Shown: positions 1 through 9,047, counted from the first letter of the stretch. The stretch is DNA of 64,000 bases from Vibrio penaeicida (GCF_019977755.1 NZ_AP025145.1:2232001-2296000), one strand, 5' to 3'. Notes: a model not told the origin generated them from the letters alone. Program-made: numbers and translations.

Positions 1-164
1 TCGTTGTTCACCCGCATTAATACCAATGCCATCGCCAGTTGGTCGTCGGCAACTTGCCCATCAAACCATCCTCTCAACAAATCAAACGATTCTTGTTCAG
101 TGAGCGGTCTTCTTCCACGCTCACCTTTCCCGAGAGCCTTAATACACTGAATAGCGATAGACAT
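1..164 (-). CDS. TrpD2/YbiB-like glycosyltransferase-family protein (partial)
   Basis: Only the first 54 codons are present; the gene runs off the left window edge. The N-terminus (MSIAIQCIKALGKGERGRRP, then an LLRGWFDGQVADDQ-like helix and LALVLMRV-like stretch) resembles the helical N-terminal domain of anthranilate phosphoribosyltransferase relatives of the TrpD2/YbiB type, whose E. coli member binds nucleic acid rather than making tryptophan. An AGGAAG ribosome site lies just before the ATG at 164. It follows cobA by 40 bases and is probably the third gene of the nitrate operon; such genes are commonly found beside nas clusters. The family call rests on a short stretch. Confidence 0.6.
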   Translation of the reverse strand, partial: MSIAIQCIKALGKGERGRRPLTEQESFDLLRGWFDGQVADDQLAMALVLMRVNN

Positions 165-204
165 TTACTGCTTCCTTTTACTGCACCTTTTGACGAAGTG
201 GTCA

Positions 205-1074
205 CTATACAGAAAACTCCACGCTCTGTGATATCAAAGCTGAAATACTTGCTCTTATATTCACCACTTCGCCCAAGATCATCAGTGCAGGGCTAATGCC
301 CTTTAATTTCTTGGCAGCATCATTTAGTTGGTTCAGTGTTAGGGTATGAATGTTTTCGTCATCGCTGCATCCGTTGGTCACAATGGCGACAGGCGTTTCT
401 CCCTTTAATCCATTTTTAATCAGCCCTTGCTGGATCTCGTTTGCTTTTTCTAAGCCCATGTAAAAAACCAGCGTTTGCCCGCTATTCACCAAACCACTCC
501 AAGCAGGTAAAGCGCCCGTCACCACGTTCCCTGTAACTAGCGTGACGCTGCGCGAAACTTCTCGATGAGTCAGAGGAATCAGTGAACTGGCAGCACAGCC
601 GATCGCAGCAGTAATGCCAGGTATCACTTCAAACGGGATCTGATATTTCGCTAATTCCAATGCTTCTTCACCACCCCGACCAAATATAAAAGGGTCGCCC
701 CCCTTTAGCCTTACGACCTGTTTGCCTTCCTTGGCTAACCGGACAAGTAATGCGTTTATCGCTTCTTGCTTCATACTTGGATGACCGCAGCGTTTACCAA
801 CATAAATGGTTTCCACATGTGGGCTGGCGAGCGTTAAAATGTCTTGGTTGATCAAGCGATCATACACCAACACTTGGGCATCTTGAATGGCTTTAAATGC
901 TTTGATGGTTAGCAATTCGGGGTCACTCGGACCACACCCCACCAATTTAACTGTTCCCCCACCCTTTCCGTTTGTCTGATGCGTTGTGGGTGCGCGCGCA
1001 TCTAAGCTAACTTTCTTAAACAGCAGAGGTCTGAATGAAGTCGATCTACAATCCGTTTGCATTACTTTTGTCAT
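205..1074 (-). CDS. cobA: Uroporphyrinogen-III C-methyltransferase (SUMT)
   Basis: Transfers two methyl groups from S-adenosylmethionine to uroporphyrinogen III to give precorrin-2, the precursor of siroheme used by nitrite and sulfite reductases. The 289-residue protein shows the SUMT signatures: VGCGPSDPELLT near residue 45 (family form VGAGPGDPELLT), GKRCGHPS, the KGGDPFIFGRGGEE substrate loop and the PGITAAIGCAA helix. A roughly 40-residue N-terminal extension precedes the core; an internal ATG four codons in is an alternative start. It lies 13 bases after nasA on the same strand, so it is almost certainly co-transcribed to supply siroheme for nitrite reduction. No CysG-type dehydrogenase/chelatase domain is fused to it. 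Confidence 0.93.
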   Translation of the reverse strand: MTKVMQTDCRSTSFRPLLFKKVSLDARAPTTHQTNGKGGGTVKLVGCGPSDPELLTIKAFKAIQDAQVLVYDRLINQDILTLASPHVETIYVGKRCGHPSMKQEAINALLVRLAKEGKQVVRLKGGDPFIFGRGGEEALELAKYQIPFEVIPGITAAIGCAASSLIPLTHREVSRSVTLVTGNVVTGALPAWSGLVNSGQTLVFYMGLEKANEIQQGLIKNGLKGETPVAIVTNGCSDDENIHTLTLNQLNDAAKKLKGISPALMILGEVVNIRASISALISQSVEFSV

Positions 1075-1087
1075 TCCAGAATATCCC

Positions 1088-3742
1088 CTACTTCATAAAA
1101 ATTACGTTTTGTTCCAAAGCGTTACTGAGCTCGGGAATGCATGACCCGCAGTTGGTTCCGCACTTAAGTACGGCCTGCAATTGGTGTAATGATTGAATGT
1201 TGTGTTGCTCAATCGCTTGCTGAATTTGACTGTCTGACACCCTAAAACAGCTGCAAACCAAGGTGCCTCGCTCACGACCAGACAACCCTTGAGATAAGTT
1301 TCGAATATCAAGTGGCTTTCCTAACATCTCTGCAATTTCATTGGCATTCACAGGCATAGGTTTGTGGCTGATCACCGTTATCGCGTCTGTCACAAAGCAT
1401 TTTTCTAACGGTTCAAACCGTCCTGCGATTACGCACCAGCCTTGTGGTATGTCTAGAATCAGACATCCAGAAAGCGCCTGCATTAATGATGGTTTGGAAT
1501 AAGAAGTTGAAGTGCAATAACGCCAAACAACACTGGAATCGAGCGTTTGCATTGATGAATAAATAGGATGACTCTGCACAATGACATTCGGTTTGTTGTG
1601 ATCACCACGGCGCTGAACATGAGTGATGTAACTGCCCACTTTTGCGGGCATCAGAGATACGGGTTGGGATTTGAATGCGGGCTGCCCAGAAAGAGGATCG
1701 ACCACCGATTCGAGTACTCGATTTATTTGGCTTGCTGACTCATCATGGCCACTGTAGCAACCGGCCCAGTGCATGCTCATAAACACTTGCTTGGCATTCA
1801 GCCCTTTATCCCATTTTGCTTTGGCGTAAACAATAGAACCTTCGGCAAGAGTTGGATGCTGAATTTTAACCAGTTCACCTTCACTAACGCCTAGCATTTC
1901 ACCGCTCAGTGAGTTGAGATACAAGGTAGGTTCTGGATCGAGTTCTGAAAGGTGCTCGATGTGCCCTGTTCGCGTCATCGTATGCCATTGGTCTCGGTGT
2001 CGCCCCGTATTCAGCCACCATGTTGGATCGGCTTTATCCGATTCGTTGGGCTTGGTCACCAAGAAGTTGGCTCTGCCAGAAGCCGTGCTAAACCGACCAT
2101 TACGATAAGGGGCGGCGTCTTCATTTAAAGGCCATCGAGCTGGCGTCCAGTGTTGATACTCATCATCTGAGATGTCTGCCAATTCTGATATATCGAGCAG
2201 AAGCGGCGAATCGTGATTTATGGATGTCATTCGCGCGTATTCTCGAAATACATCGGCTTCAGACTCGAAATCAAACCCGCTTTCTATGCCCATTTTTTCG
2301 CACAATGCCCGACCTACCGCGCTGATGGTTTCCCAATCGGTTTTGGCTTCACCCGGCGGTGCCATAAAACGGCGCTGACGCGACATGCATCGCTCGGAGT
2401 TTGTCACCATGCCTTGTTTTTCGCCCCATCCAGCCGCGGGAAGCAATACATCAGCGTATTGAGCAGTGTCGCTGTCTGGCGTAATGTCGGAGACGATCAC
2501 CATGCCACACTGAGCGAGTGCACGGCGCACTTTGTCGGCATTCGGCATGGAAACCACTGGGTTGGTAGCCATAACCCAAATGACTTTTACCTCCCCTTTT
2601 TCCACCGCGTCGAATAAATCCACGGCTTTCAAACCCGGTTTGGTTGCTATGTTTGGCGCCCCCCAAAACTGAGCCACTTTTTCAATCGAATTCTCATCAA
2701 AGCCTCGATGCACGGCTAGCATATTCGCTAGACCACCCACTTCTCTCCCGCCCATGGCGTTGGGTTGCCCAGTTATTGAAAAAGACCCGCTGCCCACTTT
2801 ACCTATTTTTCCGGTAAGTAAGTGGGCGTTGATAATGCTATTGGCCTTATCGACGCCTTCACTAGACTGATTGATTCCTTGGCAAAATACGGTAATTGCG
2901 GTGGGAGACAGTGCGAACCATTGGTAGAAAGTACGTAATGGTCCTACATCCAGCCCTAACGTTTGCGCAACGTTGCGAAGCTCATATTCAGGCGTGGTAA
3001 CAAGTTGAGACAGCGATTCAAAACCATTGGTGTGGTGCTCAATAAAGCGCTCGTCCATATGCCCGTTTTCAATACAAAAACGAATCAAGCCGTTATAAAG
3101 CAAGATGTCGCCATCGTTTTCTAATGCCAAGTGTAAATCGGCTTGCTCCGCAGTGACGGTTTTACGAGGGTCTAGCACCACTAAACGTAAATGCGGGTTT
3201 TGTTCTCGTGCTTGCTGGATCTGACGAAAAATCACAGGATGAGTCCATGCGGTATTCGCCCCGGTTATGACAATCAGATCGGTTTTAAGTAGGTCGTCGT
3301 AGTTAACGGGTACGACATCTTCACCAAACGCACGAATGTGTGCAGCCACCGCCGACGACATACACAACCGTGAGTTGGTATCAATATTGGCGCTCCCGAC
3401 ATACCCCTTCATCAATTTATTGGCGACGTAGTAATCTTCGGTGAGTATTTGCCCTGAGACATACATGGCTACGGAGTCCGGTCCGTGCTTTTCTATTGTG
3501 TCTTTCAGCTTGTCTGAAATGGTATCTATCGCCCGCTGCCAAGTCACCGTCTCGCCCTTAATTCGGGGATAAAGTAACCGCGATGGCATATTCAAACTTT
3601 CTTTCAGAGCGGCGCCTTTTACGCATAACGCACCTTTGTTGGCTGGGTGCTTTTCATCACCTTTGATTTGATCTTCAGCAACGCTTACACCGCACCCAAC
3701 CCCACAGTAAGGGCAGGTAGATTGTATTTCACATTTCGACAT
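1088..3742 (-). CDS. nasA: Assimilatory nitrate reductase, large catalytic subunit
   Basis: Cytoplasmic molybdopterin enzyme reducing nitrate to nitrite for nitrogen assimilation. About 884 residues from the ATG at 3742, which has an AAGGGAAG ribosome site; a longer reading to 3889 runs through the leader and is not used. The N-terminus carries the [4Fe-4S] cysteines CPYCGVGCGV followed by CVKG, then the Mo-bisMGD domains (NSRLCMSSAV, GANTAWTHP, QGINQSSEG, GQPNAMGGREVGG) and the dinucleotide-binding domain. The C-terminus has a BFD-like [2Fe-2S] domain (LVCSCFRVSD, then CGTNCGSCIPEL), the arrangement of NasA/NarB-type enzymes fed electrons by a small partner. No nirBD or nitrate transporter is in view. 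Expression should be set by the sigma-54 promoter and leader just upstream. Confidence 0.94.
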   Translation of the reverse strand: MSKCEIQSTCPYCGVGCGVSVAEDQIKGDEKHPANKGALCVKGAALKESLNMPSRLLYPRIKGETVTWQRAIDTISDKLKDTIEKHGPDSVAMYVSGQILTEDYYVANKLMKGYVGSANIDTNSRLCMSSAVAAHIRAFGEDVVPVNYDDLLKTDLIVITGANTAWTHPVIFRQIQQAREQNPHLRLVVLDPRKTVTAEQADLHLALENDGDILLYNGLIRFCIENGHMDERFIEHHTNGFESLSQLVTTPEYELRNVAQTLGLDVGPLRTFYQWFALSPTAITVFCQGINQSSEGVDKANSIINAHLLTGKIGKVGSGSFSITGQPNAMGGREVGGLANMLAVHRGFDENSIEKVAQFWGAPNIATKPGLKAVDLFDAVEKGEVKVIWVMATNPVVSMPNADKVRRALAQCGMVIVSDITPDSDTAQYADVLLPAAGWGEKQGMVTNSERCMSRQRRFMAPPGEAKTDWETISAVGRALCEKMGIESGFDFESEADVFREYARMTSINHDSPLLLDISELADISDDEYQHWTPARWPLNEDAAPYRNGRFSTASGRANFLVTKPNESDKADPTWWLNTGRHRDQWHTMTRTGHIEHLSELDPEPTLYLNSLSGEMLGVSEGELVKIQHPTLAEGSIVYAKAKWDKGLNAKQVFMSMHWAGCYSGHDESASQINRVLESVVDPLSGQPAFKSQPVSLMPAKVGSYITHVQRRGDHNKPNVIVQSHPIYSSMQTLDSSVVWRYCTSTSYSKPSLMQALSGCLILDIPQGWCVIAGRFEPLEKCFVTDAITVISHKPMPVNANEIAEMLGKPLDIRNLSQGLSGRERGTLVCSCFRVSDSQIQQAIEQHNIQSLHQLQAVLKCGTNCGSCIPELSNALEQNVIFMK

Positions 3743-3810
3743 GCAGACTTCCCTTGGCAGATTATGCTCCGTAACCTTGTTAACCTCGCCTATCGAGGTT
3801 GCTTGGATAC

Positions 3811-3925
3811 AAAAAAAGGCACCCAACCAGCGAAAGCTGGAAAGGCACCATTGCCTTTGACATTGTTTTGAATTTTGAACCCAAGACACTCATATCACAT
3901 CGCTTCCGTACGCTTATATGAGGTA
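3811..3925 (-). promoter_or_regulatory. nasA leader: candidate ANTAR-type antitermination element with intrinsic terminator
   Basis: Read on the minus strand, the predicted transcript begins near 3925. Hairpin P1 is CTCATAT (3922-3916) paired with ATATGAG (3895-3889), with an inner 3-bp stem holding hexaloop ACGGAA. Hairpin P2 is AAAGGC (3858-3853) paired with GCCTTT (3846-3841), hexaloop AATGGT. Both loops have A at position 1 and G at position 4, the ANTAR signature. The P2 3' arm overlaps a terminator: GGTGCC (3849-3844) can pair with GGTGCC (3823-3818) around an inner CCAGC/GCTGG stem, followed by seven T. P2 and terminator are mutually exclusive, as in NasR/NasT-controlled leaders. The 30-base P1-P2 linker is long for the class. 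Folding is by eye. Confidence 0.6.
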
Positions 3926-3936
3926 AAAAGACAAGA

Positions 3937-3951
3937 GCAAAGAATGAGCCA
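3937..3951 (-). promoter_or_regulatory. Sigma-54 promoter for nasA
   Basis: On the minus strand the sequence TGGCTCATTCTTTGC has the -24 GG and -12 GC separated by exactly 10 bases, matching the consensus TGGCAC-N5-TTGC. The predicted start, about 12 bases beyond, falls at the first base pairs of leader hairpin P1. This fits NtrC-type nitrogen control of the nitrate operon. An NtrC enhancer site was not identified. Confidence 0.7.
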
Positions 3952-4008
3952 AAAGATAATCTACATATAATTCAATACATTAATAAAACCACCTTACACC
4001 GAGTTGCA

Positions 4009-4755
4009 CTACTTCTGAGCAATTCCACCCAATATAGTGCGGATGCCTTCACCCCGAATGCGATTCACATTCCGATTCATTAGATGACGCAAAACATAGC
4101 GAAACAGGACGCGTTTTACTCCTTTCAGGTTACTCCCTTTTTCGGCATAAAAAGCATCAGGGTGAGTGTAAACACCAAAGTCATCGACAATACCTTCTCG
4201 CTGAATATAGGTGTTCCCACCATTCCAATCATTTTCCGGATTTTGTAAGCATGAAGTCGCAATTCCATAACCACGAAAGGCATCACATTGGTCTGAGAAT
4301 CGTTGCTGTACCCGAGAAAGGTAATCACTGTCGATGATATAACCTTCAACCTCCCGCCATTGATCCCCATACCAAATTTCAACCCAGCTATGGATAATTC
4401 TTTTTGGCGCCGCCACAAACAAGTAAGCCGGAATCGCCCCTTTTTGAAGTTGGTTGTCGATAGTAAACCCATGAAAACGAGTGTGAACCCCCACCGCGCG
4501 GAGCAGTGCTATCAACAAAGTGCCTTTAGTATTGCATTGCCCATACCCATCTTTCAGAACTTGGCTTGCTGGGATCGTATCGTCGAAGTTATAGCCGAAG
4601 AGAATGTCGTCACGGACGAAGTTGTATATGGCTTTTATAGCGCGAAAAGGAGGTAGCGCACGCCAACCCTTTCGCTCAATTAGGGATTGGATGGAAGGGT
4701 GCTCAAAATCCACCATAGGGCTAGATACAAGATATTGGTTGAAATCGTTATTCAT
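4009..4755 (-). CDS. Transglutaminase-like superfamily protein
   Basis: A 248-residue protein with the papain-like transglutaminase fold signature: catalytic Cys74 in YGQCNTKGTLL, His122 in IHSWVEIWY and an acidic residue about 15 to 20 positions later (EVEGYIID). Bacterial members are proteases, amidases or cross-linking enzymes; the substrate here cannot be read. No signal peptide is evident, so it is probably cytoplasmic. A strong AGGAGG precedes the ATG at 4755. It stands alone on the minus strand between the nas leader and an AraC/LysE pair, and is probably a single-gene unit. Confidence 0.75.
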   Translation of the reverse strand: MNNDFNQYLVSSPMVDFEHPSIQSLIERKGWRALPPFRAIKAIYNFVRDDILFGYNFDDTIPASQVLKDGYGQCNTKGTLLIALLRAVGVHTRFHGFTIDNQLQKGAIPAYLFVAAPKRIIHSWVEIWYGDQWREVEGYIIDSDYLSRVQQRFSDQCDAFRGYGIATSCLQNPENDWNGGNTYIQREGIVDDFGVYTHPDAFYAEKGSNLKGVKRVLFRYVLRHLMNRNVNRIRGEGIRTILGGIAQK

Positions 4756-4794
4756 ATTACCTCCTGCGATTTAGAGGTCTCAGATTACGAAAAC

Positions 4795-4823
4795 AGCCAG
4801 AAAAGAAATTGAATAAACTGGCT
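4795..4823 (-). terminator. Weak hairpin terminator after the AraC gene
   Basis: Six-base arms AGCCAG (4795-4800) and CTGGCT (4818-4823) with a 17-base loop, followed on the minus strand by GTTTTC. It lies just beyond the AraC stop codon. The long loop and short U-tract make it a weak call. Confidence 0.35.
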
Positions 4824-4847
4824 ATAAAAACTGGTTATATGAACGAC

Positions 4848-5588
4848 CTAATGCTGCTCAAAGAGCTTTATGGCTTCGCGAATGGTTAGCCCAAAGTGTT
4901 GTTTAAACGTTCGGCTCAGATGAGCACTGTCGGCAAATCCTGACATATAGGCAGACTCGGTCGCACTCTTCCCTGAATTCAACATACCAATGGCACAAAG
5001 CAGACGACGCCAAAGTAAGTAAGGTCGCCATGCGATCCCCATATTTTCTTTAAACAAATGTAGGAATCGGCTCTCGGATAAAGCGACATCTTCGGCAACA
5101 TCACTCGCTCCCCAATGATCTGGCTTTACGCACACTTGCCCAAAACACTGGTTCAGCCGTTCCAATAAACCCTGTATTCGGCTGTCGAGCTGAACATATT
5201 CCGTTTCCATTGGAAAGCGATGCCTACTGAGATGAGGCGATTGTTTTTCGATCCTCTCTGACACAAAATCAAACTGTTGATTTATATCGACATCACACGA
5301 CAACGCCTTCACAGATATGCAAGTGTCTCCATTGAGTCGTTCCAGAAAGACTTCCCCCAATGTCGACTCAGGTTCAACCAGCCAAACCCACCCAGACTCC
5401 ATATCGAGTTGGTGCATAACATTAGGGGCTAATAGTGAAGCACCACTGAACGTAGCACCTTCGATAGCCAGCTCCGCACTTCCATCGGGGATAGTAAGCT
5501 GAATCGCATGGTGGCGGTGGCTACCCGCTTCTAACATTTGGCTATAGCAGGCAAATAAGCCCGGTTGAAGCCGAAAATTAGCTGGCAT
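4848..5588 (-). CDS. AraC-family transcriptional regulator
   Basis: 246 residues. The C-terminal 100 residues form the two-HTH AraC/XylS DNA-binding domain (DVALSESRFLHLFKENMG, RRLLCAIGMLNSG, SAYMSGFADSAHLSRTFKQHFG). The N-terminal half resembles a cupin-type sensing domain. Its start overlaps the stop of the upstream LysE-type exporter by 11 bases, so the two are translated from one message; the regulator probably controls this exporter in response to the exported compound or a related amino acid. The inducer cannot be read. Confidence 0.88.
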   Translation of the reverse strand: MPANFRLQPGLFACYSQMLEAGSHRHHAIQLTIPDGSAELAIEGATFSGASLLAPNVMHQLDMESGWVWLVEPESTLGEVFLERLNGDTCISVKALSCDVDINQQFDFVSERIEKQSPHLSRHRFPMETEYVQLDSRIQGLLERLNQCFGQVCVKPDHWGASDVAEDVALSESRFLHLFKENMGIAWRPYLLWRRLLCAIGMLNSGKSATESAYMSGFADSAHLSRTFKQHFGLTIREAIKLFEQH

Positions 5589-6219
5589 TCGACGTAATCA
5601 TTAACTTGATGCCGAAGTAACCAAACAGCGAACCTGCTGCGCGTTTTGTCCAGCGGATAATGGTTTCGCTTTGCTGTACTTTTTTGCTGACTTTTGCTGA
5701 GCTCCAAGAAAGGAACAGCAACCAGAACATGCCGTTAACGTTAAATACAACACCAAGTATCAAAAAGGCTAGTGCTTTGCTGTCACTTTCCGCAGAAATA
5801 AACTGAGGAACAAAAGCGAGGAAAAACAGCGCCACCTTAGGGTTAAGAACGTTGGTAAGAAAGCCTTGTAGAAAAATATTCTTTAAAGGGGCTTTATTCA
5901 GTTTTGCTGGTGCGTCTGAGTTGGAATTAGAAGGCTTAGAAAACAGCAGCATTGCCGCCATATAAAGAAGATATAAACCACCTATAATTTTGACGACCGT
6001 AAACGCCATAGCCGAGGTGGCTAAAACAGCGGATAGACCAAATGCCGCTGCAAAAATGTGAAACAAAGTACCCGCGCCAATACCTGCCCCAGCCACAACT
6101 CCTGCCTTCATTCCTTGTGTGGCACTTCTCCCCATCACATACAAAGAGTCGGGGCCAGGAATCAAATTAAGCGCAATTCCTGAAACAACAAACAGCCAAA
6201 AGTTTTCAATACCGAACAT
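5578..6219 (-). CDS. LysE/RhtB-family amino-acid exporter
   Basis: 213 residues, about six hydrophobic membrane segments, with the family signature near the N-terminus (NLIPGPDSLYVMGRSATQG) and LNPKVALFFLAFVPQF in the third or fourth segment. Members export amino acids or homoserine lactone in exchange for protons. It is the first gene of a two-gene unit with an AraC regulator. AAGGAA precedes the ATG at 6219. Substrate unknown. Confidence 0.9.
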   Translation of the reverse strand: MFGIENFWLFVVSGIALNLIPGPDSLYVMGRSATQGMKAGVVAGAGIGAGTLFHIFAAAFGLSAVLATSAMAFTVVKIIGGLYLLYMAAMLLFSKPSNSNSDAPAKLNKAPLKNIFLQGFLTNVLNPKVALFFLAFVPQFISAESDSKALAFLILGVVFNVNGMFWLLFLSWSSAKVSKKVQQSETIIRWTKRAAGSLFGYFGIKLMITSNAS

Positions 6220-6513
6220 TCAAATTCCTTTTTCGAGGTGGGTAAGAAAGGATTGTACTCTTCTAAAAGTAAATTGAATATTATCAAAAAGTATATTCGA
6301 AAGAATACGTTATGAGTCATGCACATAAGTGCGAATGGGGTCGAGATAAAGGAGTTAAGTAGTGGATAACAAACTTAAAAAAATGAAGTCAGTCGAAGTA
6401 ATAATGAAAACCTGACGTCCAATTAGCACAGCTGATGGAGATCAAGGTAGCGAGACGGGAACACTCTATAGTGGCGAGTCACTGAGTGTCATTCTCTAAA
6501 AAAGGTTAAACCA

Positions 6514-6969
6514 ATGAAATTTATACTGTATTTTTTCGTTCTGGTCCTCGCTGCTGCAATCGGCTTCGTCGTTCATGTTATCGAAGCTGAATGGCTTAGA
6601 GCTTGGATATCTCAGCAAATGACAGGGAAATCGGTGATGCCGAGTTGGGATGTCCGATATGTCGCAATGGCTTTGGCGATAGAGTCTTCCATTGGTGTCT
6701 TTATTGTATACCTGCTATTACGCCAAAAAATCGGTAACTGCAGTTTATTGATACAAGTAGGTGCGCTCAGCGGCATTATTCTAGCGATGAAATCGATGTT
6801 AATCCGCCAGCCTGTAATGGATTTTATTATCGGGAACCCAATTCACGTTGTTGCTGCCCAGAATTTGTTGAAATGGATGACCCCAATTCTCATGTCCACA
6901 ATCATTGTTGTCGGTTACTTTTTGATAGAGAGATTTTTTGTAAATAGCGGGCTGCGTATAAGAAAGTGA
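6514..6969 (+). CDS. Small integral membrane protein, function unknown
   Basis: 151 residues with four clear hydrophobic segments (about residues 3-22, 48-68, 78-95 and 122-142) and a basic C-terminal tail (GLRIRK). AAAAAGG lies nine bases before the ATG. I do not recognise the family. It is a single gene; the 294 bases upstream contain no other gene, and it is convergent with the small secreted protein at 7019. Confidence 0.65.
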   Translation: MKFILYFFVLVLAAAIGFVVHVIEAEWLRAWISQQMTGKSVMPSWDVRYVAMALAIESSIGVFIVYLLLRQKIGNCSLLIQVGALSGIILAMKSMLIRQPVMDFIIGNPIHVVAAQNLLKWMTPILMSTIIVVGYFLIERFFVNSGLRIRK

Positions 6970-7018
6970 GAGATGCCGAAAACAGCAAGCGACATAGCCC
7001 ACCCACAACAAAAAACGT

Positions 7019-7345
7019 TTATCGAGTAAGGCGGACCCAAGCGACGACAGAACGATTTCCTTCGCACACTTCTCTATCATGAAATGCTAAGTTTCCGTTT
7101 GTAGTAAACGCCGTTAATACCAGTGAGAACTTTCTATTTGCAACGGCTTCATTTGGACTTTTTACTCGATAAAGGTTTGATCCACAGCCATTTCTTACTG
7201 AAGAGTTAAACTCAAAAACCGTCGCATCGCTATCAAGCTGATATACGTAATTCACGTTACTTTTATGAATATCTTTAGCTGCAAAGCTAAAACCAGAAAC
7301 AGAAAGCAATAAAGCGGACGTAATCAGAATTTTAAAAGGTTTCAT
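7019..7345 (-). CDS. Small secreted protein, function unknown
   Basis: 108 residues from the ATG at 7345, chosen because a GGAG site lies just before it and because the product then begins with a good signal peptide (MKPFKILITSALLLSVSGFS, cleavage after FAA). The mature part of about 85 residues has two cysteines (NGCGSN and REVCEG), which could form a disulfide in the periplasm. Family not recognised. Confidence 0.6.
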   Translation of the reverse strand: MKPFKILITSALLLSVSGFSFAAKDIHKSNVNYVYQLDSDATVFEFNSSVRNGCGSNLYRVKSPNEAVANRKFSLVLTAFTTNGNLAFHDREVCEGNRSVVAWVRLTR

Positions 7346-7682
7346 TTCAATCTCCATGTTTAAACAAGAAATAAGCAACTCACACCATATCAAATAAAGG
7401 TTTTATTTTTCAAAAAGTTAAGACCACAATTTGTGATAAGAGTCTAATATATAAATCATTTTTACAATCCGAGCTGATTAAAATGCATGGAAAGAAACAC
7501 CCTCTTTCTTTAAAAATCACCTAACCTATCAATCTGCAATTCAAAATGCAGAATAAAGAAGCACTTCCCCAAACATACGCACTCTAGACACCCAATCATA
7601 TTTAAAATCAGTACGTTAATGAGTGGCACAAATAGTGCTTTATTGGGCTATCAGTGTTTAGAGTATTAAAAAGGAAAGCTTG
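7346..7682. other. Intergenic region between divergent genes
   Basis: AT-rich spacer holding the promoters of the small secreted protein (minus) and the glycosyltransferase (plus). I saw no coding frame, strong palindrome or recognisable operator in it. Confidence 0.5.
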
Positions 7683-8609
7683 ATGGCTAAAGTATCGGTG
7701 ATTATTCCCACTTATAACTGCATTGCTTATCTACCCAAAGCAATTAACAGTGTTTTGGACCAAACTTTTGACGACTATGAAGTGATCGTCATCAATGACA
7801 ACAGCACTGATGACACCAGCACCTATTTAAATCAAATCACTGATACAAGGTTAAAAGTTCTGACAACGAAAGGCGTTGGAGCGTCTGAGGCTCGAAATAT
7901 AGGGATACGAGAAACGAATGGGGAATTTGTCGCTTTCTTAGATGCCGATGATTTTTGGCACCCAGAAAAGCTAGAGAAACAGCTGAATCTTCACGCCAAT
8001 TACCCCAACCTAGCCATGAGCTTTACAAACTACGATCACCTAGATGAACAATACCAACTCATTATCGACTGCTTTGGGTATTGGAATCAGTTTCAGGTGA
8101 CCGAGCAGGATCTTTGCCTAAGCAAACCGCTAGAATGCGTTATCGAAAACAACATCGTCGGCACATCTACCGTTATGGTAAAGCGTGTGGTTCTGGAACA
8201 GTTAGGCATGTTTGATGCGCAAACCACTTATGCTGAAGATTGGGAGCTTTGGCTAAGAATATGTGACCAGCATGACGTGGGTGTCGTAAATTCCGTTTTA
8301 ACGGGATACCTGATGCGCAATGGCTCAGCAACCCAAACAGATAGCCGTCGATTAGATAACCTAAAAAGTGTCGAATCCATTATTAAGAAATATCAAAGCG
8401 CCCGTGATTTAGAACGCGTAGGTTATGCCTCTTTTAACAAAGCCAACGCAAGAGTTCTTGAAGGGTACGCGGATTACTATCGGGGGCTAAAGCAATTTTC
8501 CACAGCCATCTTATTCGATCTACGAGCGCTGAAATTGGACCCTCAAATCAGAAGATTTCGAAGCTTGTTGGGGGATTGCAAGAAACTCACGCGCTTGATT
8601 ATTCAGTAA
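7683..8609 (+). CDS. Family 2 glycosyltransferase (GT-A fold)
   Basis: 308 residues. The N-terminal half is a GT2 catalytic domain: SVIIPTYNCIAYLPKAINSV, NDNSTDDT nucleotide-binding loop, SEARNIG, and the metal-binding LDADDFW. A later AEDWELWLRI matches the ED(x)ELW-type acceptor motif of the family. It transfers a sugar from a nucleotide sugar to an unknown acceptor, typically polysaccharide or LPS. The ATG at 7683 is preferred over the TTG one codon earlier; AAGGAA lies upstream. No other glycan genes are nearby, so it is an orphan. Confidence 0.88.
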   Translation: MAKVSVIIPTYNCIAYLPKAINSVLDQTFDDYEVIVINDNSTDDTSTYLNQITDTRLKVLTTKGVGASEARNIGIRETNGEFVAFLDADDFWHPEKLEKQLNLHANYPNLAMSFTNYDHLDEQYQLIIDCFGYWNQFQVTEQDLCLSKPLECVIENNIVGTSTVMVKRVVLEQLGMFDAQTTYAEDWELWLRICDQHDVGVVNSVLTGYLMRNGSATQTDSRRLDNLKSVESIIKKYQSARDLERVGYASFNKANARVLEGYADYYRGLKQFSTAILFDLRALKLDPQIRRFRSLLGDCKKLTRLIIQ

Positions 8610-8642
8610 CACCTGAATTCAGTTTACATTGTAAATTCTTGG

Positions 8643-9047
8643 CTATGCGTCTCTCGGCGGTGCTTCCTCGTACTGCGGTACGCCATCGGCAATCAATTCC
8701 CACGTCGATTTGGAACCCACATAAATATGCCGACTGAGCGAAATTTCTGGGTCGCCATTGATGCAGCCCAAAGTAACGCCATGTACTTCGCCGTTGAATA
8801 CACCGGTCAGCGTCGAGCCGCATTTTGAACAAAACTGCAGCCCGAATCCGTGTTCGCCAACATAAGATGTCAATTTATCTTCACCAGACAACCATTCAAA
8901 TTCGCCTTCTTTCACCAGCGCATACGCTGAAGCCTGAGCACTAAATGCTTTTCGGCATCGAGAACAATGACAAGATCGAGCATCGTGAAGCGTTCCATTG
9001 ATCTTGTATTTTATGTCACCGCAAAAGCACTCACCTGTCATCGACAT
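8643..9047 (-). CDS. GFA/CENP-V family zinc-binding protein
   Basis: 134 residues with the GFA-domain zinc cysteines: GECFCGDIKY, SCHCSRCRKAFS and FCSKCGSTL. Members are often labelled glutathione-dependent formaldehyde-activating, but most have no proven reaction; a small-molecule thiol-related role is likely. Single gene, convergent with the glycosyltransferase 33 bases away. Confidence 0.85.
   Translation of the reverse strand: MSMTGECFCGDIKYKINGTLHDARSCHCSRCRKAFSAQASAYALVKEGEFEWLSGEDKLTSYVGEHGFGLQFCSKCGSTLTGVFNGEVHGVTLGCINGDPEISLSRHIYVGSKSTWELIADGVPQYEEAPPRDA

Noticed and set aside
205-296. Plus-strand ORFs opposite the nas and rbs operons
   Set aside because: They are shadows of strong minus-strand genes and have no motifs.
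3743-3889. N-terminal extension of nasA to 3889
   Set aside because: It would translate the leader hairpins and terminator; the ATG at 3742 has a good ribosome site and gives the family N-terminus.
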